64,000 bases of DNA from Lantana camara (lineage: Eukaryota > Streptophyta > Magnoliopsida > Lamiales > Verbenaceae), in NCBI GenBank assembly GCA_037501455.1, contig CM074858.1, positions 95,268,501 through 95,332,500 on the forward strand. Direction: 5' to 3'. A program made the position numbers and the translations under genes. Shown here piece after piece: positions 21,761 to 32,584 of this stretch; the stretch's first letter is position 1, and each line of letters opens with the position of its first letter. The notes under the pieces were generated by a model. It was not told where the DNA came from. It saw nothing but the letters and a program-made list of their open reading frames with translations, and searched no databases.

Positions 21761-22704
21761 ACGCAGGAGATGCATAACAGGGGATGAAACAGGAGAGTTT
21801 CGGACCATCATCAAAACCACCAAAAACTCATACAATTAAATCTCATATGCTATGATTTATGAAAGGAAACACATATATATGTCTAAGATACCATAAAACT
21901 TAATATAAATACTCAAATCATCCAAATCATCAAGAATCATCACTTTGAGTTCATAAATGAACTTAGCATATAACTCCATGATTTCCAAGATTTATACATG
22001 AATTTCAGGTCTAAAGCTTAGAATTATAATTCTAACATCATATGAATAAGCTATTACATTGAAATCATAACCCTAGCTTCAAGCTCTAGTTCAAGAATTC
22101 ATGTAATTAACCAATATGCACCTGGAGAAGAAAAGGAAGAAGAAGGATGAAGTTATGGAGATGATGGTGCTTCAAAACTCCTAATTCTTGATGATTTAAC
22201 TCAAATAAGATGAAAACCTTCTCTTCCTCTTGTGAGAGCTTGACCGAGAGAGAGATGATGATGATTGTATAACTTGGAAATGAAATGAAGATGGAAGAAG
22301 CATATATCGTGATAAATCTTGGGCCAAATATGATATTTATGACTTAATCCTCCAAATTCATAATTTATGCAATTAAGGATACAAGGTTTGGAAATAATCA
22401 GTTGAGTCCAATAATGTTTTCGTGCAATTTGGTCCACTAATTTAAATAAATGATCAATTAAGGACAATTAAGCAATTAAATCAGATCCGACAATTATTCC
22501 ACGTAGCAATTGAATTTCAATTATTCAATAATTCACAATTTAACACGATTTCACATATTTTCATGTACTCATGTTTGAAATATAATTTATAAAATTAAGG
22601 TAACACGTATAAATTGAATAAACGAAAATAATAAAATAAGATCCTAACGCTCGAAACTCACACGTGTCGAGCGTACCTGACTGTCTGGAAATTGGGGCGT
22701 TACA

Positions 22705-22722
22705 ATTCTCTCCCCCTTAAGA
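22705..22722 (-). promoter_or_regulatory. Polypurine tract of element A
   Basis: The minus strand reads TTAAGGGGGAGAGAAT directly next to the LTR tip. The same tract with nearly the same neighbouring 30 bp occurs in element B at 54,514. Confidence 0.75.
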
Positions 22723-25700
22723 GAATCCGTCCTCGGATTCATCGTCCTGAAGTACTGGTATTTAATTGGCTCTTACGTGTTCATCCCACGCGGGTTAGCT
22801 ACTCCCCGTCAGGGATTAGTTTGAAAGAGGTCTTCAATCCACAAGATCCTCCAATGTGCGTGAAGTCACGACGCTCAACTTTCCGGAGCCTAAACACTTG
22901 TAAGAAAATCTAACCTTCCACTAAAACAAGTTGACAGGTAGCTGAGAATATTGAGAGTGCCCCGTCTCTCAAACAATTAACGAGAGAACCTCGTCTCTCG
23001 AGCAAGTAAAAAGAGAACCCCGTCTCTCACGCACACAAAATAAAGCTCAAGCGAGAAATTAATTAGACATTTAACAATTATCACATAAGGGGCAGAGAGA
23101 AGAGATCAGTTACATCAATTTATTAGTTACATAACACAGTCAATAATAAACAAGGAATCATATAGAGTAATAATAATAATACTAAAATAAACGATGCACG
23201 TGGTATGTGTGATTAAGTGTACCATTCACCGAGGATGAAAGTCCTTACACTGTAACAATTCGATTGAATACTTGATTCTTTAATCGAGATTTTTCTCGCT
23301 TTGTACCGCCACGGTTTGATATTCCCATTCTGGGTAGCCATCTTAGCTCCGGTGCTATTTTCTAACATGATCCGCCATCATCATTAATCACCACACCTTC
23401 ATACCCGTTTTAATCTCAGATTTACTGGTTGAATCCTTCTTAACTAATTCCCATATTCACTTTCTGGTTTTGGAATTGAAATTAACCCTGAATTCCTTGT
23501 TAGGAAGTGGTTGTATATCCAAGCTTAAAAGGCTGGCTTTGTACTCCAAGCAAACTCTGATCCGACAAACAGAGGGAACAAGTCTTTTCATATCCTCAAT
23601 CCTCCTTAATCAGATTAAAATATGTTCTCGAAGCAAGATCTTAAACTCTCTATTTTGAAATCCAAAAGTTGAGCTTCTATTCCATTAGAAAATAACACGG
23701 CGGAACCATTAATACTATCAATATCTTTGATCCCACGACTGTTTTTAGTTGAGTTGTTTACCCTGTCCATTTCATGAAGGTTTCCATTTAAGGCGGATGT
23801 TTGATGTAGAAGAGGAACAAGGTCGTCTTCCCGTGGAAGTAATTCAACGAACACACTTGCTTAGAAACCAAAGGAATCCGGCCCTAGTGAAATGTCTTCC
23901 AATTAATCCCTGAAACTTAATGACATATCCAACGACTCTGCAAAGTATCTCGAAGGAGAGGATCAATCTTCGATCTGTAATTATCATGTTTCAGTTTTCC
24001 CTGGACGTATTGACAATTCACGGCGAGACACAACAGAGACCGCATGCATGGAAGGGCGGTTCGCATTCTTTGGCATCTTTAGGGTATAAGTAACAACTTC
24101 GTAAGAAAATTCTTATCAAGGTTGACCTATTAAAATTTGGGGTGGGTTCCGAGTATTAACCAAGTTGAATCCTTTTCTATTTACTGAGTCGACTGATATC
24201 CCGAGACTACACACACCACTCAAAGCATCCACGTTCTGAGAATAGTAATAATCAAAGAGGTTGTCAATGATGGGACTTTTCTTGTGTAAGAGGGAGGAAA
24301 AATTTCTTTTACATAATTCTAATAGTGAACTCTGGGAGGAATCGGTTTTCTTGAAGTCCCAACTTCCCCGAGTGAGATTTAACTTCCTGTTTTAGTTTAT
24401 TTTCCGGCCGCCTCTCCCCCTTAAGAAAATAGAATTTGTTTAATTCCTTGAGCTTGTTTATTACTTTTTAATTTCCCAACTATCACCAATTTGATCTGGT
24501 ATCTGTAATTTTCCGACATCTCACAATCCGATAAAAGATATAATCAGCTATCATAAATTCCTTAGGTAAAGATGGTGGATTCCGGCGGTCCGTAGAAATA
24601 CGAACAACATTGTACTTGTTACCTACGGCTTCCAGAGGCTGACATTTCCAAGATTGACACTATGACCTGAAGCAAGAGAATTTCATTCTCCTATCCCACC
24701 GCATTTCCAAGATGCTGACCAATTTCTGAAGGTCGAAGAAATCACGAAACATTGGTTTGCTTGACTCATCAACCTTTTCCAGATCCCAATAGTCTTCTCA
24801 ATAATACTTGAACATAATTTCTTCCAACCTCTTGATTCAATATAACCTTAGTTGAAACAGTAATTGAAGAAAAATTGGAGAGAGATCCTATTACAATAAA
24901 CACTAAAGAATGCATGCCGGTTAAATGTTAATGCACATATCACACTTGCAACTATTTTAAGTGCAACAATTGGAACAATTATATTAATTTAAGGTATGCA
25001 TATAACAAAGAAACTTGGCTAATTTAAACAAGGTACTTAACAAATCACTCATGCAATTTGAACGATAATAATTATAGTAATAAATGTAAATGAAAACAAT
25101 TTAAATTAATACAATATTTGATGCACGTGTGTATGAATGCATTGAAGAACCTGTCAGCGTAATAGGGAAAGTTTTATCCCGGTAATTTTTCTTTGGTTGT
25201 GGTATGCTAGACTTGTCTCGGATTGTTGATTGTTTCTTGTTTACCCACGGTCTTCTTAAATTTTCAAATTTCTCCGACCTAGACTTATACATTTCCTGGA
25301 CTCGATTTTGAGTTTTCTTGAACCCCACTCCTTCATGGTTATCGACATCTAAATGGCTCCCGAACCTTTTCCTCAATTTATTCCTTGGTCCCCAAAATTT
25401 CTTGGTAAGACTCTCGGTAACTTTATGATCCAACATGGTATTTTTTGGATTCAATTGCTTCTATTCTCATGCCGTCGATATCTCGGCATTTTCCAAGGAA
25501 TTAAGCTCCAACGGTGATCCCGACCTTCATCCTCACCATCCCATTGTCGTTCTTTATTGTTTCCATTTGTTACTCTATATCTTCCAATTCAATCACATCA
25601 TAATTGGTAATCTTTGAAACCACTTCCTTGTTAACTCCCCGAAAATGCCTCTTCCTTGTTGCTAGAATTTTCGGCCTAAGCATCTTCGATATATATATAT

Positions 25701-26399
25701 ATTTTTCCACTTCTCGGATTTTGTAAATGATTTGCCACGCTCGATTCTTCTTTTCAGAATCCCATCACTTCAATTTTCAACTCAATAGGAAGAATGATGA
25801 TTCCTAAATCCTCATAAAAATTTTCGGCATGCTTTCTAACCCTTTCCAAGTTAGAGAGGTAGTCTTGTGATAAACGGAAATCATCGCACGATTGGCCGTG
25901 GGTGGATATCATTTTCATAACCTGTCACTCACAACTGATCTTGCAAATAAATGCATGTGGGTAAGGCATGCTCATGTCACATAATTGATGCCGATAACGA
26001 GAATTTAATATAGAATGCAACAAGTAATTCATCAATGTTCAAGATAAGACACGTTGATCACATAGATTTCAAACACTTTAAAATCAATCAATTGACACTT
26101 AATAGCCTAATCAATACAATACATGAATTCAATGCATAAGGCCACAACCAATAAAATTATCAACTATCACATTGGGCTTGCAAATTCTCAAGTAATATAG
26201 AATCAAGTACTCAGCAATTAGAAACAAGAATCAAGGCAAGGCTCAAGTTACTCAATAATTCAAGTATTCATGGAATGCAAGCAAATCAAGGGATTCAAAT
26301 AATATGCAAGACTCTCAAATTGACAATTAGTTTCCTATGCCGTACGACCTAGACTTGACACGACACGACACGACACGAGAACCTCGGTTTTGCAACCGG
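22723..26399 (-). other. Interior of element A, no recognisable gag-pol
   Basis: About 3.7 kb between polypurine tract and primer-binding site. The longest minus-strand open stretches (25,101-25,454 and 23,615-23,854) have no family I recognise; the first is rich in Lys and Arg. No zinc knuckle, retropepsin, YVDD-like or integrase motif was seen in either strand. This fits a large non-autonomous derivative that borrows proteins from a relative such as element B, or an extremely decayed copy. Confidence 0.6.
22953..23029. repeat. Three short hairpins at a 29-30 bp period
   Basis: Units GAGAGTGCCCCGTCTCTC (22,953), GAGAGAACCTCGTCTCTC (22,982) and AGAGAACCCCGTCTCT (23,012) each form a GAGAG/CTCTC stem. 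Spacers are 10-12 bp and differ in sequence. They lie 250-325 bp inside the 3' end of element A. Confidence 0.8.
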
Positions 26400-26411
26400 G
26401 CTCTGATACCA
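26400..26411 (-). promoter_or_regulatory. Primer-binding site of element A (initiator tRNA-Met)
   Basis: The minus strand reads TGGTATCAGAGC, an exact match to the usual plant tRNA-Met primer-binding core, 7 bp inside the right LTR edge. It sets the orientation of element A. Confidence 0.85.
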
Positions 26412-26418
26412 CCTAAGA

Positions 26419-27817
26419 TGTAACACCCCTTCACGTGGGGATGCCATACCCCCGCACTATAGGTCGATCCACATACGAAACGGGTAATCCGTACATGAAC
26501 TAACCTATAGCGAACAGGTGACAATGCAATAAAACGATAAGCTAGCTAGGCGGGACTAACAAAACTCCAAATACCAAAATAAATAAAAGTAAGCGAAAGC
26601 ATAATACACTCAATATTAACTACCAACACTGAAAGCATGCTGTCTTAATGATAATTTATCAAGTAAATCACATTCTGACTTTCATATCAATACACTATCA
26701 TTTCCGAATATAAATAGCAAGTAATTATAATAACAATTCTAAAGCAACACTAAACAATATGCACCATGATTGACTCGATTACATGGACTGGACTCGACAC
26801 GACTCCCGCCTAGCATGCACCTGCAATAACGGTGGAGGCGTCAGTCTGTGAAGACCGAGTGAGGGGTTTAAATAATATTGGCGCAAATAACATGCAAGCT
26901 ATATTCTCGGGTAAAGTTTTATAAAAGATAAATGTATAAGATTAATAATGATATACCTTCGCCCGAGAATACAACTATCAATATTAAATACTTGATTATT
27001 TTCATGCGATCAATACATGGCCCCGGCGAGTGAGGGCGGTCTCCAACCTTACTTCAATGTACATGAAACATGTTTGCTTGATTGTTAATTAATAGGTGAT
27101 CATGTAATTCAATTTACCGTGCAATCGTGCGATAGTGTAATCAAGTAACACATTCATGGAATGGAAATCATGCAATAACCCGAGGATAATCGGCGGTGCA
27201 GGACCCGTCCCCAGTCTCCTTCTCCCTCCAATGATGGGAAGGTAGCTAGCCTTCACCATCCATGACATATTGAGCAGAGGGTACATGAATCCCTAAGCCC
27301 AGAACTCCTTCCTCCACTAATCTCCTAGCGGATTCAGGGATCATCCCAATGTGGTGAGGATAGCACGAGGGTTACCCGTCAGCCCTTGCTTTCCCGGTTG
27401 GCTCAAGCCACTACCCTCGGGCCCAACGTGAACGGTCATGCTACTCGCCTAAAACATGCACGAAACATGGCTTGCTTGCTTTTCATGAACATGACTTGAA
27501 ATGATAAGTGATTTCATGAAGATTATAGGTATAAGTACCTTTTTGGTCGAAAGATCACATAAGGGTATACAAGTTCTATATAACTAGAAATTAAACCTCA
27601 CCTGACAGGCGACACAATGACCCGTGGATACGTGAACGTGCTCATGATCAATAATCTCCTCCCTGGAGACGAACTGGACAAGAAACGAGATAATGTACGT
27701 GCATGAGACCACAATTCAAGAATATTACCATATATAAGACGCACGACGTGATCAAGCAACGAGACATCGTGCAATGAACAATGTAGCATGTAAAAATCAT
27801 ATTATGACATGTAATTG
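26419..27817 (-). mobile_element. Element A right LTR, first part
   Basis: It begins TGTAACACCCCTTCACG and aligns with the left LTR from 18,933. It is cut at 27,817 by the copia array and resumes at 46,047 after the duplicated AATTG. Confidence 0.9.
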
Positions 27818-28970
27818 TGTTAGGAATAGTGCCCTAGAAAGCCGATTGTATATCCGCTTTGTGCTTTTCCTTATTGCAATCACAGACACTCTTTGAATGA
27901 AATAACGAATTGAGGCAACACTTCTTTATATGCTCTTGTTTGGTATGCGTTTACTTTAGCTGTGCATGTATGAGAACTCCCCTAATCCTGATGACTTTAG
28001 GACTCTACCATTTAGGTGAAATGGTTCATGAAACGAGCCCTATATCACATAAGTCATGATTAGTAAAATACTCCAAGCCGATGAGTCCTACAGACAGTGG
28101 GAGTGTCAACCTGACTCCTCTAAGGCTTGCTTGTGGGATCACGCCCTTAAGAAGGACCACCTTGTTTCATGGAGGTGCAAAGTGTATAGTTGATACGTGC
28201 GTGATACATGAGGGTGCTTACTTTAATAAGTAAGTTCACTGAGGTGCCCCGTGTGAGAACATTCCTAAATGGGAAAGGAAGTTTCTATTTCAGGAAATGG
28301 AAACTTCCAGATTAGGAAATATCTCACGAGTCATTGATGTGATTAATTGATCCTTAGACTTGAGGTTCCTTGTCACTTTATGAGTTAACTCTGTAGTCTT
28401 AGGTATAAGATTTAAAGGGTGTCGCCTTAGACAACTGATTCAAGGCTTATGCTGGGGTTGCACAAGTGATTCATGAAAGCGAATGAGAATCAAGAAAGGA
28501 CCTACACTTGCATTTGCAAGGTGATCTCTTATTGTGTAAGTCATTCATATGCCATATGGAGTCCTTGGCCAAGGCAGTAGATCAAGACATCAAGAAAAGG
28601 GTTTCTTGGATTGAGATCAAATGGATATGAAATGCACTTAGCTTTAAGACCGGATTATTAGGGTTCTGATTATTCCCTTGCCCTAGATCTTGGTTGAGAG
28701 ATAGTAAGTAGGAGGATTGTATCTCACATGAATCAATGACTTAAAGGTTCTGTCGAATCCGAACATTCCAATTCAGCTAGGGGTTAAACACTTGTTGCTA
28801 GACTATGGTCGTTTAATCTATGGACTGATTAATTAATTAGTGAATTAATTAATTAGGGTCACTGCTAATTGAATTGAGAACCTAGAGGGTCACACACAAC
28901 AACTTGGTTACATGAGTTGAGGCTTGAAAATGATTAAACGAGTTAATCGGGCCAAGAGGGTTCCACCCGC

Positions 28971-29017
28971 TCACGTGTGTGACACGTGTCACTGTGACAC
29001 GTGTCACACACGTGTGT
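28971..29017 (+). promoter_or_regulatory. ACGT-core (G-box-like) cluster in LTR 1
   Basis: Four ACGT cores in a row, including GACACGTGTC twice, about 340 bp upstream of the TATA box. ACGT cores bind bZIP and bHLH factors in plant promoters. LTR 2 (37,102-37,173) and LTR 3 (45,246-45,318) carry six because of a longer CACACGTGTG-containing segment. Confidence 0.65.
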
Positions 29018-29352
29018 ATATATATATATTATATATATATTAAATAATTAATTAGTTAATTATTTAATAGACTTTGGTTTAATTTTGAATTAAAAAGAAA
29101 GTCTAATTTTGGAGAAAATAATCTAGTTAATTAATTACGAATTAATTAATTAGATAAAAATAAGTTATTTATTTTATAATAAATAAAGTATAAAATTATC
29201 CAAAAATAGTTTGGATATTTTTAGCTCTCTTAGAAGTTGACTTGAATTAGAATTCAAAGTCAAAGTTGGAAAATACTTGATGATCAAGTAATAGGAGAGA
29301 GGGACCAAAATCCTAGCCCATAAAGGACTAGGAATTTCGGCACCCCCCTCCC

Positions 29353-29360
29353 TATAAATA
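29353..29360 (+). promoter_or_regulatory. TATA box of copia LTR 1
   Basis: TATAAATA in a C-rich and G-rich context (CTCCC before, GGGGAGCTC after). The same box lies at 37,509-37,516 in LTR 2 and 45,654-45,661 in LTR 3. Confidence 0.7.
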
Positions 29361-29747
29361 GGGGAGCTCGAGCTCCTTATGGAGCTAATTGACAATTCTT
29401 GGTTCATGTGTTGAACACCTTCCTTTCTCCAAGATTAAATTAAACCCTAGGTTAAGCCTAAACACTAACTAGAGAACTAGCATCCTTACTAGTTAGATTG
29501 TGATCAAGTTGGTGGACTTTCTCTAGAGACTTCAAGTTAGAAGTTTGAAGATTCGACCTTTACCAAGGAGAGGGGATCAAGCCGCGAGAAGAGCGTTCTT
29601 GGGTGGCTTGAAACGCTTCAAGAAAGAACAAAAGAAAAGTAAGTTTTCTATCTTTACGAATTTGGTTACACGATTGCGAGTCCAAGGTCCTTTTGTTGGA
29701 AATTTTTTTTAAATTCCGCTGCTTTCTGATTCGTATTTTCCAACAAG

Positions 29748-29759
29748 TGGTATAAGAGC
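29748..29759 (+). promoter_or_regulatory. Copia primer-binding site, copy 1
   Basis: TGGTATAAGAGC, one change from the tRNA-Met primer-binding core TGGTATCAGAGC, 2 bp after LTR 1. The same variant is present after LTR 2 (37,904-37,915). Confidence 0.8.
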
Positions 29760-32026
29760 TACCTCGTTAATCGTGTTTCTGATTCGTCTCAATTATTCTG
29801 AATTTGGTAGAAATTCTTAGGCTTAGATGCGAATTAGGTATTCATGAGTTCTTTTAGAAAGCCTGAAATACGAAACTGTAATTTTTTCCTGAATTTCTAA
29901 AACTGTTTTTGAAAATTGTTTTAGTTGAAATTTATCAAAATCGAATTTTTTAATATTGGATTGAATTGGTTTCGAGAAACCTAGACACGAAACGAGACGC
30001 GCAACAAACGCGCGGGATTGGGACCTGCCAATGTGTAGCACGCCCCAGGCCTGCGCGCGCACGCCGCCCAGCCCCTCCAGCAACCGCGCGGGAGCCATCC
30101 CGGGCGTGCCTAGGCACGCCCGCCCAGTCCGTCCCGCAACCGCGCGGGATGCCTGCACAGCCCGCCTAGTCGCGGCCGGCGCTGCTGCGCGCGGCGCGCG
30201 CATGATGCACGCCCAGCGTGCGCACGCGAGCGGCAACTGCCGCGCGCTGTGCGTGCTGCTGGCGCGCGTCCGCGCGCGCTGCTGCGGGGCGGTGCCTCAC
30301 GCGGCTGGGCCCTTTTTGGGCTCGTTTTCGTGTTTCGTGTTTTTCGTGTTTTCGGTCCTTAAAATCCCGATTTAATTTTATTTTAATTTTATCTTTTAAA
30401 ATCAGTTTTGCTAAAATAAAATTATTTTAAAATTTTGATTAAATTGGGATTTTTGAGAAATTAAAGCGATTTGGATTTTGGGAAAATTATGAATTTTATT
30501 TTCTGAAAATAATGAAAGAATAAAATTATTAATTTTGGAAATTAATTGGAATTTTATTGGTTTATTGTTTTTCGGGTTTTATTGAAAAGACTCTTGAACT
30601 AGAATTGCATCTAAGTCGTGTTTTAAGTCATTAGGACTTGAAACGAGAATTTTAATTTATTGGTTAAATTTAAATTCTTGCAAAAGCATGTTAGGTGATC
30701 ATGGGTTTAGATATATGTATGGTTTTAATTTATGCACATGGATGGTTTAAATTGGGGTTGGAGCCCTATAGTTGCGTTTTTCAATTGAGGTTGGAGCCTC
30801 ACTTATGTGCGTACTGTTATGTGATTTATTATGTGGCTTTCCATATTACTGTTTTTGAGGCCGGGGTATGCCCCGTGTAATTGTCTAAGGCCAATATGAA
30901 GATTGAGCCTTATTACTTTATGTATTTTTCTTTTTATTGTAATTTGAGAGTAGAGATAGGTGGTGAGGTTTTATTTTCATTTTGGAGACAATGCACCCAT
31001 GGAGTAAGATGGACCACATTCAAGTAACAAGGAGGCCATAAGTGAAGACCCCTCAAAATGTTAGGGAGGGGAATCTCAATTGTTAAATGTAATAGAGATA
31101 GGGCTCGTATTTTGTTACCGCTTTCCCTTATGTGATTTAAACTGTTTATGTGGCATGTATGTTAGAACTTGTGATTGTGGAGTGGCTCCCACTTATCACG
31201 CATAAGATAGGTAGAACCCATGATCATTACATGTTAGTATCATGCTAGGACATGTTATCTGTTTATGTGCTTGTTTGAAATGCATTTAAGTGTACTTGCA
31301 TTAATCAAGACTAATAAAATTGGATAACATATATGTTGGTGAGGTCGAGCCGGATAACTCTCCGGTTGATTCGAAAATTCCCATTAAATATTAAGCTAAT
31401 TTCGAACAAATAGGTGTTTAATTCGAGATGCAAATTTTGAATTAAATTCCTAGCATTCCATCAATAGGTTTTAAGTTTAGTAAGTAAAGCTAGTTATTGT
31501 CCGCGAGTCGTGGGATAGCTAGTGGAGCTTATTAGTTCTTAGTTACCTAATTAATCATTTTAAATGATCAATATTTCGTGGTCAATTTTAGCAAGGGCGA
31601 TGTCTGCGAGTCGTGGGTCGTTCGAACTAAGTTTTGGTCATGATCTTATGATTGATGGGTCTAGCTTAACGCCTAAGTAAATATGAATGTCGCACGAGTC
31701 GTGGGTCCATATTGAAAGATAGGTGATGCAAAAAATCAATTACTAAGAGTTCTAAAGGTGTTAGAATTGGTAAGTTGTACCTACCTAGGGTTCTTACTTA
31801 GAATGTCCGCGAGTCGTGGGTTCGAGGTAAAATGCCTAGGATCTTAGTACCCATTGGGAAACGTGTTCCTCTTAGATCTTTGGGAATTCTAGATCTTTGA
31901 AAAACAGTGGGAGCTACATTAGATTAAAGACCTTATCTTTTGTATATCGTTATAATTCAGCATGCTCACTAGTTCTCTGTTTTACCATTTAGGTCGTAGA
32001 TTCTGTGATTCTTTACGTGTTTTGAA
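29760..32026 (+). other. Copia leader, copy 1, 2.3 kb non-coding
   Basis: Long untranslated leader between primer-binding site and gag. It contains a GC-rich island (about 29,995-30,310) full of CGCG and GCGC, then AT-rich sequence, and four copies of CGAGTCGTGGG near 31,504, 31,608, 31,695 and 31,810. Open stretches on both strands in the GC island (29,823-30,430) are composition effects and look like no protein family. Copy 1 has 11 bp (CCGGGCGTGCC region, about 30,098) that copy 2 lacks. Confidence 0.75.
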
Positions 32027-32584
32027 ATGGCAACCAAAAACCCTCTTGTATCGATCCTCGAGTCAAACAAGTTGACTGGTCCCAACTATTCTGATTGGCT
32101 GAGGAATCTAAAAATCATTTTAGATTCTGAGAAGAGAACTTATGTTCTCTTCGAAGGGGAGCCTAGTCCCGAAGGGGAGGCTCCCACTCGGGCCGAGCGG
32201 GACGCGATTCAGAAGTGGAAGGATGATAATCTCCAAGCCCGTTGCCTTATGTTGGCTAACATGTCTCCGGACTTGCAAAGACAACATGAGGCCATGGAAT
32301 TTGCTTGGGAGATTTACGACCACTTAGAGCAACTTTACCGCCCTCATGAACGTGTTACAAGGTATAACACTTCAAAGGAATTGTTCCACTTAAGAATGAG
32401 GGAAGGTTCAAGTGTCCATGAATATGGACTTAAGTTTCTTGCCCTTACTGAGAAACTTGCTTCCATGGACATGCCACTGAAAGATGAGCTTTCAGTGGAT
32501 TTGTTGCTAGCTTCGCTCCCACCATCATTCAACCCATTTGTCCTTAACTTCAAACATGAATCATGCTGGTGCTACTGTAGCTGA
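32027..32584 (+). CDS. Copia gag, copy 1 (frame broken before the zinc knuckle)
   Basis: 185 residues, starting MATKNPLVSILESNKLTGPN, with the copia Gag core typical of the UBN2/retrotran_gag families (YSDWLRNLKIIL, YDHLEQLY, LPPSFNPF). It would form the capsid. The frame ends early: a single-base shift near 32,553 moves the continuation (MNHAGATVAELISQL, then the CCHC knuckle) into the next frame at 32,538-35,042, with a 47-base overlap. Plant copia elements normally have one gag-pol frame, so this is most simply a mutation. The identical break in copy 2 shows it predates the duplication. Confidence 0.9.
   Translation: MATKNPLVSILESNKLTGPNYSDWLRNLKIILDSEKRTYVLFEGEPSPEGEAPTRAERDAIQKWKDDNLQARCLMLANMSPDLQRQHEAMEFAWEIYDHLEQLYRPHERVTRYNTSKELFHLRMREGSSVHEYGLKFLALTEKLASMDMPLKDELSVDLLLASLPPSFNPFVLNFKHESCWCYCS

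Larger units (their letters stand above)
18933..22704 (-). mobile_element. Element A left LTR (3' LTR of a minus-strand element)
   Basis: 3,772 bp from TGTAGCAGCCC to GGGGCGTTACA. About 1.1 kb of this is a later copia LTR fragment plus a 0.2-kb duplication (19,957-21,301). The rest aligns end to end with the right LTR (26,419-27,817 joined to 46,047-47,303), with scattered substitutions. The open stretches at 19,609 and 21,240 (minus) recur in the right LTR and are not genes. Confidence 0.88.
27818..29745 (+). mobile_element. Copia array LTR 1 (5' LTR), 1,928 bp
   Basis: TGTTAGGAATAGTG to TTTTCCAACA. It differs from LTR 2 and LTR 3 in its left three quarters (for example ACACTCTTTG at about 27,890, where the others read ATAATATTTG, and a 19-bp shorter G-box region near 28,970), but matches LTR 2 in its last 500 bp. 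Confidence 0.95.

Noticed and set aside
22953..23029. CRISPR-like array
   Set aside because: Only three short hairpins with 10-12 bp spacers inside a plant retrotransposon; CRISPR arrays are not found in plant nuclear DNA.
26327..26524. Minus-strand open frame beginning MSPVRYRLVHVRITRF, also at 18,805-19,038
   Set aside because: It lies in the tip of the LTRs of element A and differs between the copies; it is LTR sequence.
29823..30430. Several open frames on both strands in the copia leader (Ala- and Arg-rich)
   Set aside because: They lie in a GC-rich tract where stops are rare in every frame, overlap each other, look like no known family, and are disrupted in copy 2 by an 11-bp deletion.
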